A stretch of 64,000 bases of DNA from Facklamia hominis CCUG 36813 (GCF_000301035.1 NZ_JH932292.1:796857-860856), one strand, 5' to 3'. Counted from the first letter of the stretch, positions 13,152-23,138 are shown. Made by a program: numbers and translations. Notes: generated from the sequence alone by a model not told the origin.

Positions 13152-14090
13152 TTAATGATATTTTTCCTTATACATCGCAAACTCTTCATCATTACAATAA
13201 ATAAAGTGGCCTGGAAGAACTTCTCTGACACTCGGTTTATCGGTTTCATAATGATGTTGATTTGGATCATAAACCTTCAGCTTAACTTTTCTTGCCAAGA
13301 TGGGATCCGGAATTGGAACGGCGGACAATAACGCTTGGGTATATGGATGCATTGGATTCTTAAATAATTCTTCAGTTTCAGCAACTTCCAAAATGCGTCC
13401 ATTACGAATAACCGCAATCCGATCAGAAATATAACGTACTACGGATAAATCGTGAGCAATAAAGATATAGGTTAGACCTTGTTCACGTTGGAATTTACGG
13501 AGCAAATTCAATACTTGTGCCCGTACGGATACGTCCAATGAAGAGATTGGCTCATCGGCAATGACCAAGTCTGGCTGCATGATTAATGCTCGAGCAATCC
13601 CAATCCGTTGACGTTGACCACCTGAGAATTCATGAGGATAACGATACATATGTTCAGGTAATAGTCCGACTTCTTTAATCATTTCCTCAACTTTTTGAAC
13701 CCGGTCTTCTTCATTCTTAAACAGATTAAAGTTATATAGTCCTTCAGAAATGATATAATCGACTGTTGCCCGATCGTTCAAGGAAGCAGAAGGATCTTGA
13801 AAGACCATCTGAATTTCTGAAATTAATTGGTGTTTTTCGCTTTCACTTAATTTTTTATTAATCTGTTTGCCCTTAAAAAATATTTGACCACCCGACGTTT
13901 TATTAATTCCGTTAATCGCCCGAGCAATTGTCGTTTTACCTGACCCGGACTCTCCTACCAAGGAAAATGTTTCTCCCTTAAACACTTGGAAAGTAGCATC
14001 TTGAACAGCCACGAAACGATTGCGACCTTCACCAAAGCTAATCTCTAAGTCTTTAACATCAACCAAAACTTCTCGATTATTATTCGTCAT
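13152..14090 (-). CDS. oppF: Oligopeptide ABC transporter ATP-binding protein OppF/AmiF
   Basis: This 312-aa ATPase has Walker [11 protein letters not shown] near residue 42, signature [15 protein letters not shown] near 160 and Walker [13 protein letters not shown] near 182. The C-terminal oligopeptide/dipeptide extension ([16 protein letters not shown]) is typical of OppD/F. Together with OppD it forms the ATPase heterodimer of the peptide importer. The start overlaps the oppD stop by 11 bp, indicating translational coupling. It is the last gene of oppABCDF. Confidence 0.95.
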   Translation of the reverse strand: MTNNNREVLVDVKDLEISFGEGRNRFVAVQDATFQVFKGETFSLVGESGSGKTTIARAINGINKTSGGQIFFKGKQINKKLSESEKHQLISEIQMVFQDPSASLNDRATVDYIISEGLYNFNLFKNEEDRVQKVEEMIKEVGLLPEHMYRYPHEFSGGQRQRIGIARALIMQPDLVIADEPISSLDVSVRAQVLNLLRKFQREQGLTYIFIAHDLSVVRYISDRIAVIRNGRILEVAETEELFKNPMHPYTQALLSAVPIPDPILARKVKLKVYDPNQHHYETDKPSVREVLPGHFIYCNDEEFAMYKEKYH

Positions 14091-15168
14091 GGTCAGTCTC
14101 CTCTCTTAAAGCCGCATCCGTTCCATGTACAGCTTCTAATTTATGATGGAGATTATGAATAATCTCTGGTTTTTCACATTCAGGAGCTCTCGGATCGAGT
14201 AGCCAAGTCTTGGCATAATGACCCTCTGAAACCTTAAACATCGGTGGCTCTACTTCGTAGTCCACTTGCATCGCATAAGGACTTCGTGGAGCAAAGGCGT
14301 CACCATGAATGGTCGTATACAATGAAGGAGGGGTACCCGCAATGGAATATAAATCTTCTTCACTATTGGATAATTGAGGCAGTGAAGATAGAAGTGCCCA
14401 TGTATAGGGATGTCTTGGATCATAGAAAATATCTTCAACACTTCCCGTTTCAATAATTTGTCCAGCGTACATTACAGCAACCCGATCAGCGATCTGAGCG
14501 ACCACCCCTAAGTCATGCGTGATAAAGATAATCGTAAACTCATACTCTTTTTGTAGGTCTTTTAATAAGCGTAGAATTTGTGCTTGAATGGTCACATCCA
14601 ATGCGGTCGTCGGTTCATCACAAATTAATACCCGTGGACGACAAGCAAGGGCAATCGCGATAACAATTCTTTGCCGCATCCCACCAGAATATTCAAATGG
14701 ATAATCATTAAATCGTTTTTCAGGATTGCGTATTCCAACACGATCCATCAAATCTATGGCGATCTTCTTCGCTTCCGAAGCAGACACCTTTCGGTGTTTA
14801 GTAATGACTTCAGTGATTTGGGAACCGATCGTACGAACAGGGTTCAAAGAAGTCATCGGATCTTGAAAGATCGTCGATAATTCTTTCCCACGGTATTTTA
14901 ACCATTGTCGGTTACTGGTTAAGTTCTGTAATTCTTCACCGCGATAAATGATCGTACCTTGGGGAATATAACCATTCGATTCAAGCATCCCAGTAAATGT
15001 TTTGGTCAAAACAGACTTACCTGAACCGGACTCTCCTACTAAGGCTAGAACTTCCCCTTCATAAAGATCTAAATCAATCCCACGAATGGCTGTCAACTCA
15101 GTATTACGAACTTTAAACTTTACGACTAAGTCTCTTACTTCTAAAATTTTATTTTTTTCTTCAGTCAT
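14080..15168 (-). CDS. oppD: Oligopeptide ABC transporter ATP-binding protein OppD/AmiE
   Basis: This 362-aa ATPase has Walker [12 protein letters not shown] near residue 44, signature [15 protein letters not shown] near 165 and Walker [14 protein letters not shown] long C-terminal region includes [14 protein letters not shown] and a peptide-transporter cysteine region ([10 protein letters not shown]). ATG 15168 follows TTAGGAGGTGG; the in-frame GTG three codons upstream is inside that ribosome site. The spacing from oppC is 12 bp. Confidence 0.95.
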   Translation of the reverse strand: MTEEKNKILEVRDLVVKFKVRNTELTAIRGIDLDLYEGEVLALVGESGSGKSVLTKTFTGMLESNGYIPQGTIIYRGEELQNLTSNRQWLKYRGKELSTIFQDPMTSLNPVRTIGSQITEVITKHRKVSASEAKKIAIDLMDRVGIRNPEKRFNDYPFEYSGGMRQRIVIAIALACRPRVLICDEPTTALDVTIQAQILRLLKDLQKEYEFTIIFITHDLGVVAQIADRVAVMYAGQIIETGSVEDIFYDPRHPYTWALLSSLPQLSNSEEDLYSIAGTPPSLYTTIHGDAFAPRSPYAMQVDYEVEPPMFKVSEGHYAKTWLLDPRAPECEKPEIIHNLHHKLEAVHGTDAALREETDHDE

Positions 15169-15180
15169 GGAATCCACCTC

Positions 15181-16140
15181 CTAAATATGGTTCTTAGGAT
15201 CGGTCGCATCTGCCAAGGCTTGTCCCACTATATAAAGTGAAATAGTGATAATCGCCAAGACTGCAACTGGAATCCAGAATAGATAGGGCTTTGATGACAA
15301 GTTTGTTGAATACTTCTTAATCAGTCCCCCTAAGGACACTACATCTGCCGATAAACCAACCCCAATAAAGGAAAGGAAAGTTTCTGTCGAAATAAATCCA
15401 GGCAAAGCACGAGTAACATCTGTTACGATAATAGATGTAAGATACGGCATAATATTTTTAACAATCATTCGTGAGGATGGGGTTCCCAAAGTTCTGGATG
15501 CCATATTATACTCACGGTCCCGTTGAATCATCACTTGAACACGAATAAAATAAGCCGTAAATATCCAAGAAGTTACCGTCATTGCAAAGAGCAAGTTCCA
15601 AAAACCATTACCCATTGAATAGGCTAAAATGATCACAATGAGCAAAGTCGGAATATTAGCAAAAATATTATAAACTTCCAACATGATTCGGTCGATTTTG
15701 GGTGATAACCCCCAGAAAGCGCCTACCGTAACCCCAACAACAGTCGTCACAAGTACGGCCAAGAAGGAAATCGATAGAGAGGTCTTGGCTCCTGACCAAG
15801 TAGCATCAAATAAGGATTGCCCATTAGCATCTGTACCAAACCAGTGAGTCATATTAGGCTCAATATAACGTGCAGACATATCATTGATATTAGTGGTGTC
15901 CATTGGATCATAGCCTGAAATTAAAGGTTGAATAAAGGACATTAAGAGAATAATGATCATTAGTATCATAAAAAAGATCGCCACTTTATTTTTACCAAAG
16001 GTTCTCCAAACACTTTCCCAATAGGAATACTTCGGTGCATCAATGACTTCTGCTTCTTTAAAGTTTGTTTCAACAAACTTAAATGAATTGTCATTGGCTT
16101 GCGCTTGAGCATTTTTTACTTCTTCAATTGAATTTACCAT
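15181..16140 (-). CDS. oppC: Oligopeptide ABC transporter permease OppC/AmiD
   Basis: This 319-aa permease has a cytosolic N-terminal tail of about 50 residues, the OppC_N helix (KVAIFFMILMIIILLM) and a binding-protein-dependent transport domain. The EAA-type loop is RTLGTPSSRMIVKNIMPYL. Its ATG overlaps the oppB stop by one base (TAATG), so the two permeases are translationally coupled. It pairs with OppB to form the membrane channel. Confidence 0.95.
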   Translation of the reverse strand: MVNSIEEVKNAQAQANDNSFKFVETNFKEAEVIDAPKYSYWESVWRTFGKNKVAIFFMILMIIILLMSFIQPLISGYDPMDTTNINDMSARYIEPNMTHWFGTDANGQSLFDATWSGAKTSLSISFLAVLVTTVVGVTVGAFWGLSPKIDRIMLEVYNIFANIPTLLIVIILAYSMGNGFWNLLFAMTVTSWIFTAYFIRVQVMIQRDREYNMASRTLGTPSSRMIVKNIMPYLTSIIVTDVTRALPGFISTETFLSFIGVGLSADVVSLGGLIKKYSTNLSSKPYLFWIPVAVLAIITISLYIVGQALADATDPKNHI

Positions 16141-17633
16141 TATTTATCCTCCTTCACATCTAAGCGAATTCGTGGATCGACAATTGTCATCACGATATCT
16201 CCTAGGAATACAGAGAAGACACCTAGAACGGCGAAAATAAAGATCAATCCAACAGCGATTGGGTTGTTATGAGCCAGAATCGCATCAGGAAGCATCTTAC
16301 CCATACCAGGAACTGCGAAAACTGTTTCAGTAATCGTTGCCCCAGCAATCGTAAAGATAATAGCTCCAGGAATCCCATTAACAATTGGAATAAAGGCATT
16401 CTTAAAGATGTGTCTACTTGAAATTTCTGACTCACTAAGCCCCTTTGCCCGAGCAAATTTAACATAATCAGAGGATTGTTGATCTACCATATAACGACGA
16501 ACCCAAATGACAGTGTTCCCTACAGCTAATAATCCAAGAACAATCGTTGGCATGATATAGGATTTGATATTACCTGCACCTAAGGTTGGGAAAAGATCAG
16601 GTAGTCCGAACCAATTCGATCCAATATATCGGAAGAAGAAAATAAAGGCAACCGATGGTACTGAAATCAAGACCATAACAATAATGGTACCCAAACGGTC
16701 AATCGCACCATTCTTAAAACGAGCCATTAATGACGCCATTGGAATAGCAATGAGATAAGTAATAAAGACCCCTACAATCCCCATTCTGAAGGATATCCCC
16801 ATCATAGAAGGATCGCTGTTCACTTTTTCAGCACCAGCATAATTATTATCAAAAATTCGTTTTTCTGTCGGAGAAATTTCTGAAGTGGGTTTATAATAGC
16901 GCGTATATGGATTAATGGACGCCTTATAGATGGATCCATCCTCCAAAGTGATTTCTTGAGTAACAGGGCGTCCTTGTTTGTCGGTAATAACATCCACCAC
17001 ATTTTGACCCGCAAAAGTTGGATAGGAAACGCCTAAATTTAACTTCAAGAAATTTTGATGAATAAATGGAAAATCTCCATTGAAATAGATTTGATAATAA
17101 TATTTAGTTCCTGATCCCGTTAATGCCCAACCAGCCGTCTGGTCATGAGTAATACGATAGCCGCGTTTCATATCCGGATTTTCTGGATCTTTTATTCGCC
17201 AAGGATGGTCAATATCAAATAAGTTTTTGTAGAAGTTAAGCACTCGAGTTCCAATTGAAATATCATTCACCGCAAAATAAGCTTTAGAAATCGGCAATTG
17301 ATCCACTTTCCATTCAGGATTTTTCTTTGCCCATTCATCCACGATTGCTTGGTTAGCTTCTGAACCTTCATTTTTAAACTCTGGATGGTCTTCTTGAACC
17401 GCTTCTTGAAACTCTTTTTGGCTTAAGTAATGATGATAACCCATGCGTTCAAAGGCTGTGTTCTCATAATCTAAAAGTCGATCTGGCTGAGACTTTAACT
17501 TGGTATATGCTGGGTCATCCGTAAAAATAGCCTTTCTTGGGACTAATGTATAGACTGCTAGGAAAACTAAGGTCGTTACCATAAATATGGAAAAAAGTGA
17601 CCGAAGAATTCGATTAAAAAAATATTTCCCCAT
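16140..17633 (-). CDS. oppB: Oligopeptide ABC transporter permease OppB/AmiC (long form)
   Basis: ATG 17633 follows TAGGAGGATTCAC and gives 497 aa, almost the length of streptococcal AmiC and far longer than enteric OppB (about 306 aa). After the first membrane helix (RILRSLFSIFMVTTLVFLAVYTLVP) comes an extracellular insert of about 230 residues rich in Asp, Tyr and Lys, and then the permease domain with EAA-type loop FARAKGLSESEISSRHIFKN. The insert probably interacts with the binding protein outside the cell (inference from topology). Confidence 0.93.
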   Translation of the reverse strand: MGKYFFNRILRSLFSIFMVTTLVFLAVYTLVPRKAIFTDDPAYTKLKSQPDRLLDYENTAFERMGYHHYLSQKEFQEAVQEDHPEFKNEGSEANQAIVDEWAKKNPEWKVDQLPISKAYFAVNDISIGTRVLNFYKNLFDIDHPWRIKDPENPDMKRGYRITHDQTAGWALTGSGTKYYYQIYFNGDFPFIHQNFLKLNLGVSYPTFAGQNVVDVITDKQGRPVTQEITLEDGSIYKASINPYTRYYKPTSEISPTEKRIFDNNYAGAEKVNSDPSMMGISFRMGIVGVFITYLIAIPMASLMARFKNGAIDRLGTIIVMVLISVPSVAFIFFFRYIGSNWFGLPDLFPTLGAGNIKSYIMPTIVLGLLAVGNTVIWVRRYMVDQQSSDYVKFARAKGLSESEISSRHIFKNAFIPIVNGIPGAIIFTIAGATITETVFAVPGMGKMLPDAILAHNNPIAVGLIFIFAVLGVFSVFLGDIVMTIVDPRIRLDVKEDK

Positions 17634-17703
17634 GTGAATCCTCCTATAATAAATGAAAAAGGCCAATTTCTCAGCCTTTTTCATCTAAGATTTTTAAAGT
17701 GTC

Positions 17704-19824
17704 CTATTCAGCTTTTTCTTCTGTTTTAGCTGTTTCTTCAGACGCTTCTTCTGTGTCAGTTTTTTCAGATTCTTTTTCTTCTTTAGAAGCTTCTTCGCTG
17801 TCTTCTTTGGATTCTTCAGATGCTTCAGATTCATCTTCTTTAGATTCAGCTTTTTCTTCAGAGCTTCCGCTTGAAGTGGTATTTAATTTAGATTTCCATT
17901 CTTCTAAAGCTTTTTCCCATTGTTCATAAGTAACAATGTCTTTTTGAACTTTCAAGAATTTCATACGGCCCATAGGTCCAGCATAAGGGAATGGTCCAGA
18001 GAATGGTACAATCTTAGTTACACGAAGGTTACCACCACCGGCTCTTACAGGGATGGCAAAGGCTGCATCCGTTAACCAAGCTTGAGCTTCAGCAAACTTA
18101 TCAAAACGTTTTGTTTGATCCTCTGTAATACCATTAGCCTCGTCGACTAATTTACCATAATCCCAAAGACCAGCTTTTTCACGGGCTTCTGCTTGAGGAT
18201 CATCTTGACCATCTACTAATAATGGATTAAATCCAATTGGGATTAAGAAAGTACCATTTTCTGGATGATAGATATCCAAGAAGGTAGATGGATCTAAGTA
18301 GTCAGGAATCCAACCTGATTCGTTCGTAAAGTCATAATCAACTTCTTCTGCAACTGTTGCATTGAAAGTAGCTGCAAGATAAGAGTCTAAGTTCAATAGC
18401 ACTGGGTTTACAACAACATCTTCACCAAATACCTCTTCATAGCAGGCTTTTAGTGATTTAGCCATGTTCACAAAGTTAGCATTGGTTTCATTAACTGGTA
18501 AGTCTAATTGAATTGGGAATTGAACACCTTCAGCTTCTAATTCTTCTTTAGCTTCTGCCATCAATTTTTGAGCTTTTTCTTTGTTGAAGAAGCCGTCTTG
18601 ACCATCTTCTAGACTTACATCACCATATAATTCTGGGTCCATTTCTTGTAAGTGACGTAATACTGCTTCGCCGAATGTCTCTTGATCTAAGTTAACATAA
18701 GCAGGTGGAACCAAGGTATTACGAACAACATTAGCCGCAAATTCGGCCCCTTGTTGTTGAGATAGATAAGTAACACGGTCAAAACCAAACATTAAAGCTT
18801 GACGGAACTTCTTATTTAAGATGGCTTTATGAGTTGCTTCTTGTTGAGCATCATCGGTCTTACCAGTTGCTTCGTGCTTCATCCGGTCTAGATTGAACTG
18901 AAGCATGAATGTTGAACCTTGAATTTGAGAAGCGGTGATTTTTCCATCATATTTTTCTTTGATTTCATCATAGATTGGTAAGGTTGGATCTACACCAAAG
19001 AAAGATACAGCACCATCTTCAAATAGACGGTAGAATACTTCACTATCCGAACCATCATTGTATGTAAAGGACACTGTGTCTAGGAAGACATTATCTGGAT
19101 CCCAATAGTTAGGGTTCTTGGTATACTCAATAATTGATTTAGCAGTAAAGTTTGATAGTAAGAATGGTCCATTATATAGAATCGAATCTGGTGATAAAGA
19201 ACCAAAGCTTTCACCGGCTGAATCTAGGAATTCTTGATTAATCGGATATAAAATACCATAGGTTGTTTTAGAGTTAAAGTATGGTTCTGGTCTGGTCAAA
19301 GTATATTGCAATGTATAATCATCCACTGCTTTAACCCCTACTTCAGCAAAGTCAGTGATCTTACCATTAACATAATCATCTAAACCAGCAATCGAATTTT
19401 GAACGATTGGTAACATTTCAGATTGAGCATCTGCTGCGTGTTGTAGTCCGGTCACAAAGTCGTGAGCTGTTACTTCGCCCCATTCATTACCATTGTTATC
19501 TGACCATTTAACACCTTGACGAATCTTATAAGTATAAGTCAATCCATCTTCTGAAACTTCGTGTGATTCAGCTACCGCAGGAATATAATTCCCATATTGG
19601 TCATTTTCATACAAACCATCAATAAAGTTGATTGCATGTTGAGTATTGATATCACGCATTGAGAATGTATAGTCGAGAGTGGTTGGGTCAACCGCATAGG
19701 TTGCCTTATATTCTGGAACTAACTCTGGTTCTTGAGCAAAAGAAGTAGCGAGTGGCGCTACAGCGGACCCTACAGTTAGGGCTGCAACAAATGTAACAAA
19801 AACTTTTTTAAGTTGCTTCTTCAT
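17704..19824 (-). CDS. oppA: Oligopeptide-binding protein OppA/AmiA, without lipobox and with an acidic tail
   Basis: ATG 19824 lies 10 nt from AAGGAGG; an in-frame ATG three codons upstream is too close. The 706-aa protein has a signal peptide (FVTFVAALTVGSAVAPLATSFA, cut near AFA-QE in style) but no cysteine for lipid attachment. The SBP_bac_5 domain spans about 45-640 (YPINQEF, YTKNPNYW, FRQALMFGFDR, YDFTNESGWIPDYLDPSTF). The last roughly 60 residues are a low-complexity Ser/Glu/Lys tail. Typical Gram-positive OppA/AmiA proteins are lipoproteins of about 550-660 aa, so membrane retention here must differ. It is the first gene of the operon. Confidence 0.93.
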   Translation of the reverse strand: MKKQLKKVFVTFVAALTVGSAVAPLATSFAQEPELVPEYKATYAVDPTTLDYTFSMRDINTQHAINFIDGLYENDQYGNYIPAVAESHEVSEDGLTYTYKIRQGVKWSDNNGNEWGEVTAHDFVTGLQHAADAQSEMLPIVQNSIAGLDDYVNGKITDFAEVGVKAVDDYTLQYTLTRPEPYFNSKTTYGILYPINQEFLDSAGESFGSLSPDSILYNGPFLLSNFTAKSIIEYTKNPNYWDPDNVFLDTVSFTYNDGSDSEVFYRLFEDGAVSFFGVDPTLPIYDEIKEKYDGKITASQIQGSTFMLQFNLDRMKHEATGKTDDAQQEATHKAILNKKFRQALMFGFDRVTYLSQQQGAEFAANVVRNTLVPPAYVNLDQETFGEAVLRHLQEMDPELYGDVSLEDGQDGFFNKEKAQKLMAEAKEELEAEGVQFPIQLDLPVNETNANFVNMAKSLKACYEEVFGEDVVVNPVLLNLDSYLAATFNATVAEEVDYDFTNESGWIPDYLDPSTFLDIYHPENGTFLIPIGFNPLLVDGQDDPQAEAREKAGLWDYGKLVDEANGITEDQTKRFDKFAEAQAWLTDAAFAIPVRAGGGNLRVTKIVPFSGPFPYAGPMGRMKFLKVQKDIVTYEQWEKALEEWKSKLNTTSSGSSEEKAESKEDESEASEESKEDSEEASKEEKESEKTDTEEASEETAKTEEKAE

Positions 19825-19902
19825 TATTTTCATTCCTCCTTAATTAATCTATCAACAACGAACTATTTAATTTCTCCCTCCACTTCTGCGATTGGTAATG
19901 AT

Positions 19903-19931
19903 AGTGTAACAGAAACTGAAAACGCTGTCAA
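19903..19931 (-). promoter_or_regulatory. opp operon promoter
   Basis: On the minus strand: TTGACA (19931-19926), 17-bp spacer, TACACT (19908-19903). The start would be near 19896, giving a leader of about 70 nt before oppA. Confidence 0.75.
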
Positions 19932-20174
19932 CTTTATCTAAAAAATATATTTTATTACTCTCATTTACTTTTATAAAGCTAAGTCTAATGAGCTAAAAGA
20001 AAATGAAATGATAACGTTTTAGTTTCGTTATTGTTATAATACACAAAAAAGAAAACTATTTCCATAGTTTTAAATTAGATTAAGATTATAAAATAGCGCT
20101 TTCTGAAATCTTTTCATGCCTTTTATTTAGATTTACTCTATTTTTTGTCTAGAATTAAGCTTATTAGTAAATGT

Positions 20175-20207
20175 AAAAAACGGCTATAACTAAACAGTTG
20201 TAGCCGT
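20175..20207 (-). terminator. Terminator downstream of azlCD
   Basis: Arms ACGGCTATAACT and AGTTGTAGCCGT with loop AAAC, then on the minus strand a run of six T. It lies about 125 bp beyond the azlD stop. Confidence 0.8.
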
Positions 20208-20330
20208 CTTTATCATTAAATGAATCTATTTAATTAATTTGTATAAGTTGAAGATCTATTAACCAAGTATCTGTCAATAATACTATTATTCTAATAATTA
20301 TCAAAAATTAATGATCTAAATTGAATTAAC

Positions 20331-20651
20331 TTAAGCCAGAATGGTTTGGATGAGGATCATATAAATAACTGTCCCACCTAGAATTGAAAGGATCGTCGAA
20401 TGTTTCCATTTATGCAGCAAGATCACACTGATTGACGCCAGCAACACGGCTAAGCCTTGATAAGAAACAAACTGAATATCTTTAATCGAGTAAACAAATA
20501 AAATAGCCATGATCGCATAGGGAAAAACTTGGCCTAGATAAATTACCCAAAGTGGTGTCTTCTTCTTAAAAACAATAAAGGGAGCAAAACGAATTCCCGC
20601 TGTGACGACTCCCATGATCAAAACTAAAATAAAGGCATGCCAACTAAACAT
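20331..20651 (-). CDS. azlD: AzlD-type branched-chain amino acid exporter subunit
   Basis: This 106-aa protein has four membrane helices and the AzlD pattern GVVTAGIRFAPFIVFKKKTP and YLGQVFPYAIMAILFVYSI. ATG 20651 is chosen because GAGGAGG lies upstream and homologues start here. It overlaps azlC by 8 bp. AzlC and AzlD together form an exporter for branched-chain amino acids and analogues (family knowledge). Confidence 0.9.
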   Translation of the reverse strand: MFSWHAFILVLIMGVVTAGIRFAPFIVFKKKTPLWVIYLGQVFPYAIMAILFVYSIKDIQFVSYQGLAVLLASISVILLHKWKHSTILSILGGTVIYMILIQTILA

Positions 20652-21339
20652 ATTCTGGTCGACCTCCTCTACGTTTATTCTCATACAATAAGACACCTAC
20701 TGCCGATATCATCGCTGGTAGTAGAAAATTACTAGGTCCAAGAATCAGCATATAAACAATCGAAAAAGCAAAACCGAGTAAAGCTGGAATATGATTAGTC
20801 GTCGACTCCCAGTGATTAATCACAATGACTAAGAACAAAGCTGTTAGCGCAAAATCAATTCCTTCCGTCGAAAATGGCATTAAATCCCCCACCACATGTC
20901 CAACGATCGAACCAATAATCCATGCGCCATAGTCAAATAGGCTAGTAAGTAGATAGTAGTCTTCCGCTTCGACTCCCGGAGGGAAATCATCTGTACAATT
21001 AATAGAGAAAGTCTCGTCCGATAGACAAAATATCAAAATAAAACGTCGCCAGCCCTTACTTTTGTATCGATTAAGTTGGCTAATCCCATAGAAAAGCAAA
21101 CGAAAATTAACCATCAAAGTGAGTAAAGCAGTCGAAACAAAACCTGCTCCTGTTGATAAAAGTACTGGAGCCATAAATTGCATAGAACCTGAATAAACGA
21201 CTACTGCAATGAATACAGACCACATCCAGTTATAGCCCTTCGCCTGCATCATAATTCCTACTCCTAAGCCTAGGGCAATATAAGAAACCATAATTGGTAA
21301 ACTCGCCTTAAAGGCATGAGCGATGGTTTTTTTGTTCAT
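20644..21339 (-). CDS. azlC: AzlC-type branched-chain amino acid exporter subunit
   Basis: This 231-aa polytopic protein starts at ATG 21339 behind GAGGAGAG. Diagnostic segments are FKASLPIMVSYIALGLGVGI, VYSGSMQFMAPVLL and CLSDETFSIN. It is translationally coupled to azlD. No regulator gene is adjacent, unlike Bacillus azlB. Confidence 0.92.
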   Translation of the reverse strand: MNKKTIAHAFKASLPIMVSYIALGLGVGIMMQAKGYNWMWSVFIAVVVYSGSMQFMAPVLLSTGAGFVSTALLTLMVNFRLLFYGISQLNRYKSKGWRRFILIFCLSDETFSINCTDDFPPGVEAEDYYLLTSLFDYGAWIIGSIVGHVVGDLMPFSTEGIDFALTALFLVIVINHWESTTNHIPALLGFAFSIVYMLILGPSNFLLPAMISAVGVLLYENKRRGGRPEYV

Positions 21340-21415
21340 AGTTACTCTCCTCAAAGTTCCTCTATAAGTTACATTCGAAATATTTAATCTAAACCATTAG
21401 ATATAACTGATCAGT

Positions 21416-21886
21416 TTACGCACGTAGGCTTGCACGAAGACGGTCTTCTTTTAATAGTAGATCCAATCCATCTAAAATCGACTTCACCACTAAATCAGCA
21501 TGTAAAAGGCACTGGCTATATAAGCCTTCCTCCTCCATAACAGCGATTGATAACATTGCAGCTTGAATCATCAATAAATCATTGTAGCCATTGCCCATAC
21601 ACACACAGCGGTCTTGACCTAATTGTGAGATTAATTTCAATTTTTCCTTAGCTGCTGCTTGTGACTCAAAGGTATGAATTTGAACAGGAATATCTTGGCA
21701 AGCCTGACGAACATTCCCATGGGTATCTGCGGTTGCAATGTAAAGCTTAATATGTTTGGAAAGCGCAATAAGTCGCTCCTTAACTCCTTCAATCAATTGA
21801 CCGTCAATAGCGACCGTCCCATTAAAATCTAAAACAAGGTAGTTCAATTCGATCGTATCTCTACCTGGTATTTGATAAATTAACAT
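21416..21886 (-). CDS. HAD-superfamily hydrolase (soluble P-type-ATPase-like)
   Basis: This 156-aa protein has motif I DFNGTVA, in which the second Asp of the usual DxD is Gly-containing (NGT) as in P-type-ATPase-like soluble HADs. Motif II is IATADTHGN, a Lys lies around AAAKEKLKL, and motif IV is CMGNGYNDLLMIQAA. Small proteins of this type (COG4087) have no cap domain and an unknown phosphatase substrate. ATG 21886 has an AAAGGGGGG site. Confidence 0.8.
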   Translation of the reverse strand: MLIYQIPGRDTIELNYLVLDFNGTVAIDGQLIEGVKERLIALSKHIKLYIATADTHGNVRQACQDIPVQIHTFESQAAAKEKLKLISQLGQDRCVCMGNGYNDLLMIQAAMLSIAVMEEEGLYSQCLLHADLVVKSILDGLDLLLKEDRLRASLRA

Positions 21887-22173
21887 GGAAGCCCCCCTTT
21901 AAGATCAGTATACCCTATTTAATCTCTATCATAACCCTAAGTCAATCGTGATAGCAACCGCTTCCCTTGCTTTTTAATAATTCTCATCTTATTTTGATTT
22001 TGAACGGTTTACTGAAGAATTTACAATCATTTAGCTCCTTTAATTGATTGTTAGGCCGATATTTAAGAAGATTTCTCATTTCTGTGTGGAAATGTGTGGT
22101 TTTTTTGTGACTTTTAGCTAAAATAATTGCCAGTTTGAGCCCTTCTGTTATTATAGAAGAAAGAGGTGATGGT

Positions 22174-22779
22174 ATGACAACAAATAGAGAGAAAAAAATC
22201 CAAACCCTGATGAACTGGTTAAATGTCATTGGCATCCTTTTAACCCTAGTCATAGTTATTTATGGCTTCAAAAGTGGCCTCTTTCTTGATAAAGATAAAA
22301 TGTTGGCCTACATCAATCAGCTTGGCATATGGGGGCCCATCGTTTTCATGCTGATTCAAGTAGCACAAACAGTAATTCCTATTATGCCGGGTGCAATAAC
22401 CATTCCTATCGGAATCCTTGCTTTTGGTCCTATTTGGGGAATGGTTTATAACCTTCTACCTATTTATTTAGGATCTGTCATTAACTTTTGGATTTCTCGT
22501 ATCTATGGTCGTCCCACTGTCCGAGCCATTATCGGTAAGAAATCCTATGATCATATGCTGGATCTCTTTGAACGCAGAAATATCGGCAAAGTTATTTTCT
22601 CACTATTAATGTTTGCTCCCTTTGCACCAGCAGACCTATTATGCTATGGAGCAGGCTTAACTAATATGTCCAGCAGTTATTTTAATTGGACCCTATTATT
22701 TGGAAAGCCTATATCGCTCGCTTGCTATGCCTATGGCACCACCTATTTACTCGACTTTTTAATGAATCTCTTTAAATAA
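22174..22779 (+). CDS. VTT-domain membrane protein (TVP38/TMEM64 family, DedA relative)
   Basis: This 201-aa protein starts at ATG 22174 behind AAGAGGTGAT. The VTT core is visible as VIPIMPGAITIPIGILAFGPIWG…YLGSVINFWISRIYGRP and a C-terminal FAPFAPADLLCYGAG segment. Members of the DedA/VTT superfamily move lipids, and some DedA proteins recycle undecaprenyl phosphate (family knowledge). Whether this one does is open. It is a single gene with no operon partner. Confidence 0.82.
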   Translation: MTTNREKKIQTLMNWLNVIGILLTLVIVIYGFKSGLFLDKDKMLAYINQLGIWGPIVFMLIQVAQTVIPIMPGAITIPIGILAFGPIWGMVYNLLPIYLGSVINFWISRIYGRPTVRAIIGKKSYDHMLDLFERRNIGKVIFSLLMFAPFAPADLLCYGAGLTNMSSSYFNWTLLFGKPISLACYAYGTTYLLDFLMNLFK

Positions 22780-22948
22780 GTTCTGACGACTTTTTAAAAG
22801 CCAACTAAGATTGATGAGAGTAAATTAAGCAATTAAGATCCCTTCCTCATGATATCCCCTCAAAACTCTTACTCCTTTTTCAAGATCAACTGCTTGAATC
22901 ATGTTAAAATACAATCAATGAGCAATAACACTGATTAGGGGGATAAAG

Positions 22949-23095
22949 ATGACAGCATTCGACTTATTACTAAAAACCAAACGCAATAATAGCAATGTTT
23001 TCAAAGAAAACTGGAATGGTCTCTACCATAAAGATGACCAATTCACTTATTCTGAAGCGACACTCATTGTTCCCAAGAAAAAAGTTCGTAAATAA
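22949..23095 (+). CDS. Small protein, 48 aa, unknown
   Basis: ATG 22949 follows AGGGGGATAAAG. The product MTAFDLLLKTKRNNSNVFKE…LIVPKKKVRK is basic at the C-terminus and not membrane-bound. It has its own strong terminator (23104-23138). The good ribosome site, clean stop and terminator support a real gene. No family recognised. Confidence 0.65.
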   Translation: MTAFDLLLKTKRNNSNVFKENWNGLYHKDDQFTYSEATLIVPKKKVRK

Positions 23096-23103
23096 AGAAG
23101 ATA

Positions 23104-23138
23104 GGTTGGCTATCCTTAGCCAACCTGTTATTTTTTTT
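23104..23138 (+). terminator. Terminator after the 48-aa gene
   Basis: Arms GGTTGGCTA and TAGCCAACC with loop TCCT, followed by a run of eight T. It overlaps the end of the convergent ArsC/Spx-like gene. Confidence 0.88.

Larger units (their letters stand above)
19834..20330. other. Intergenic region between oppA and azlD
   Basis: About 500 AT-rich bases. It contains the opp promoter (19903-19931), a terminator at 20175-20207 and a TGATAACGTTTTA sequence near 20010 that only partly resembles a catabolite-response element. I see no convincing gene. Confidence 0.7.

Noticed and set aside
17699-17929. Ser-rich plus-strand frame opposite the oppA tail
   Set aside because: It is the complement of the Ser/Glu/Lys-rich oppA tail; low complexity explains the open frame.
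20005-20020. TGATAACGTTTTAG as catabolite-response element for opp
   Set aside because: The 3' half departs from the consensus, and it lies about 80 bp upstream of the promoter.
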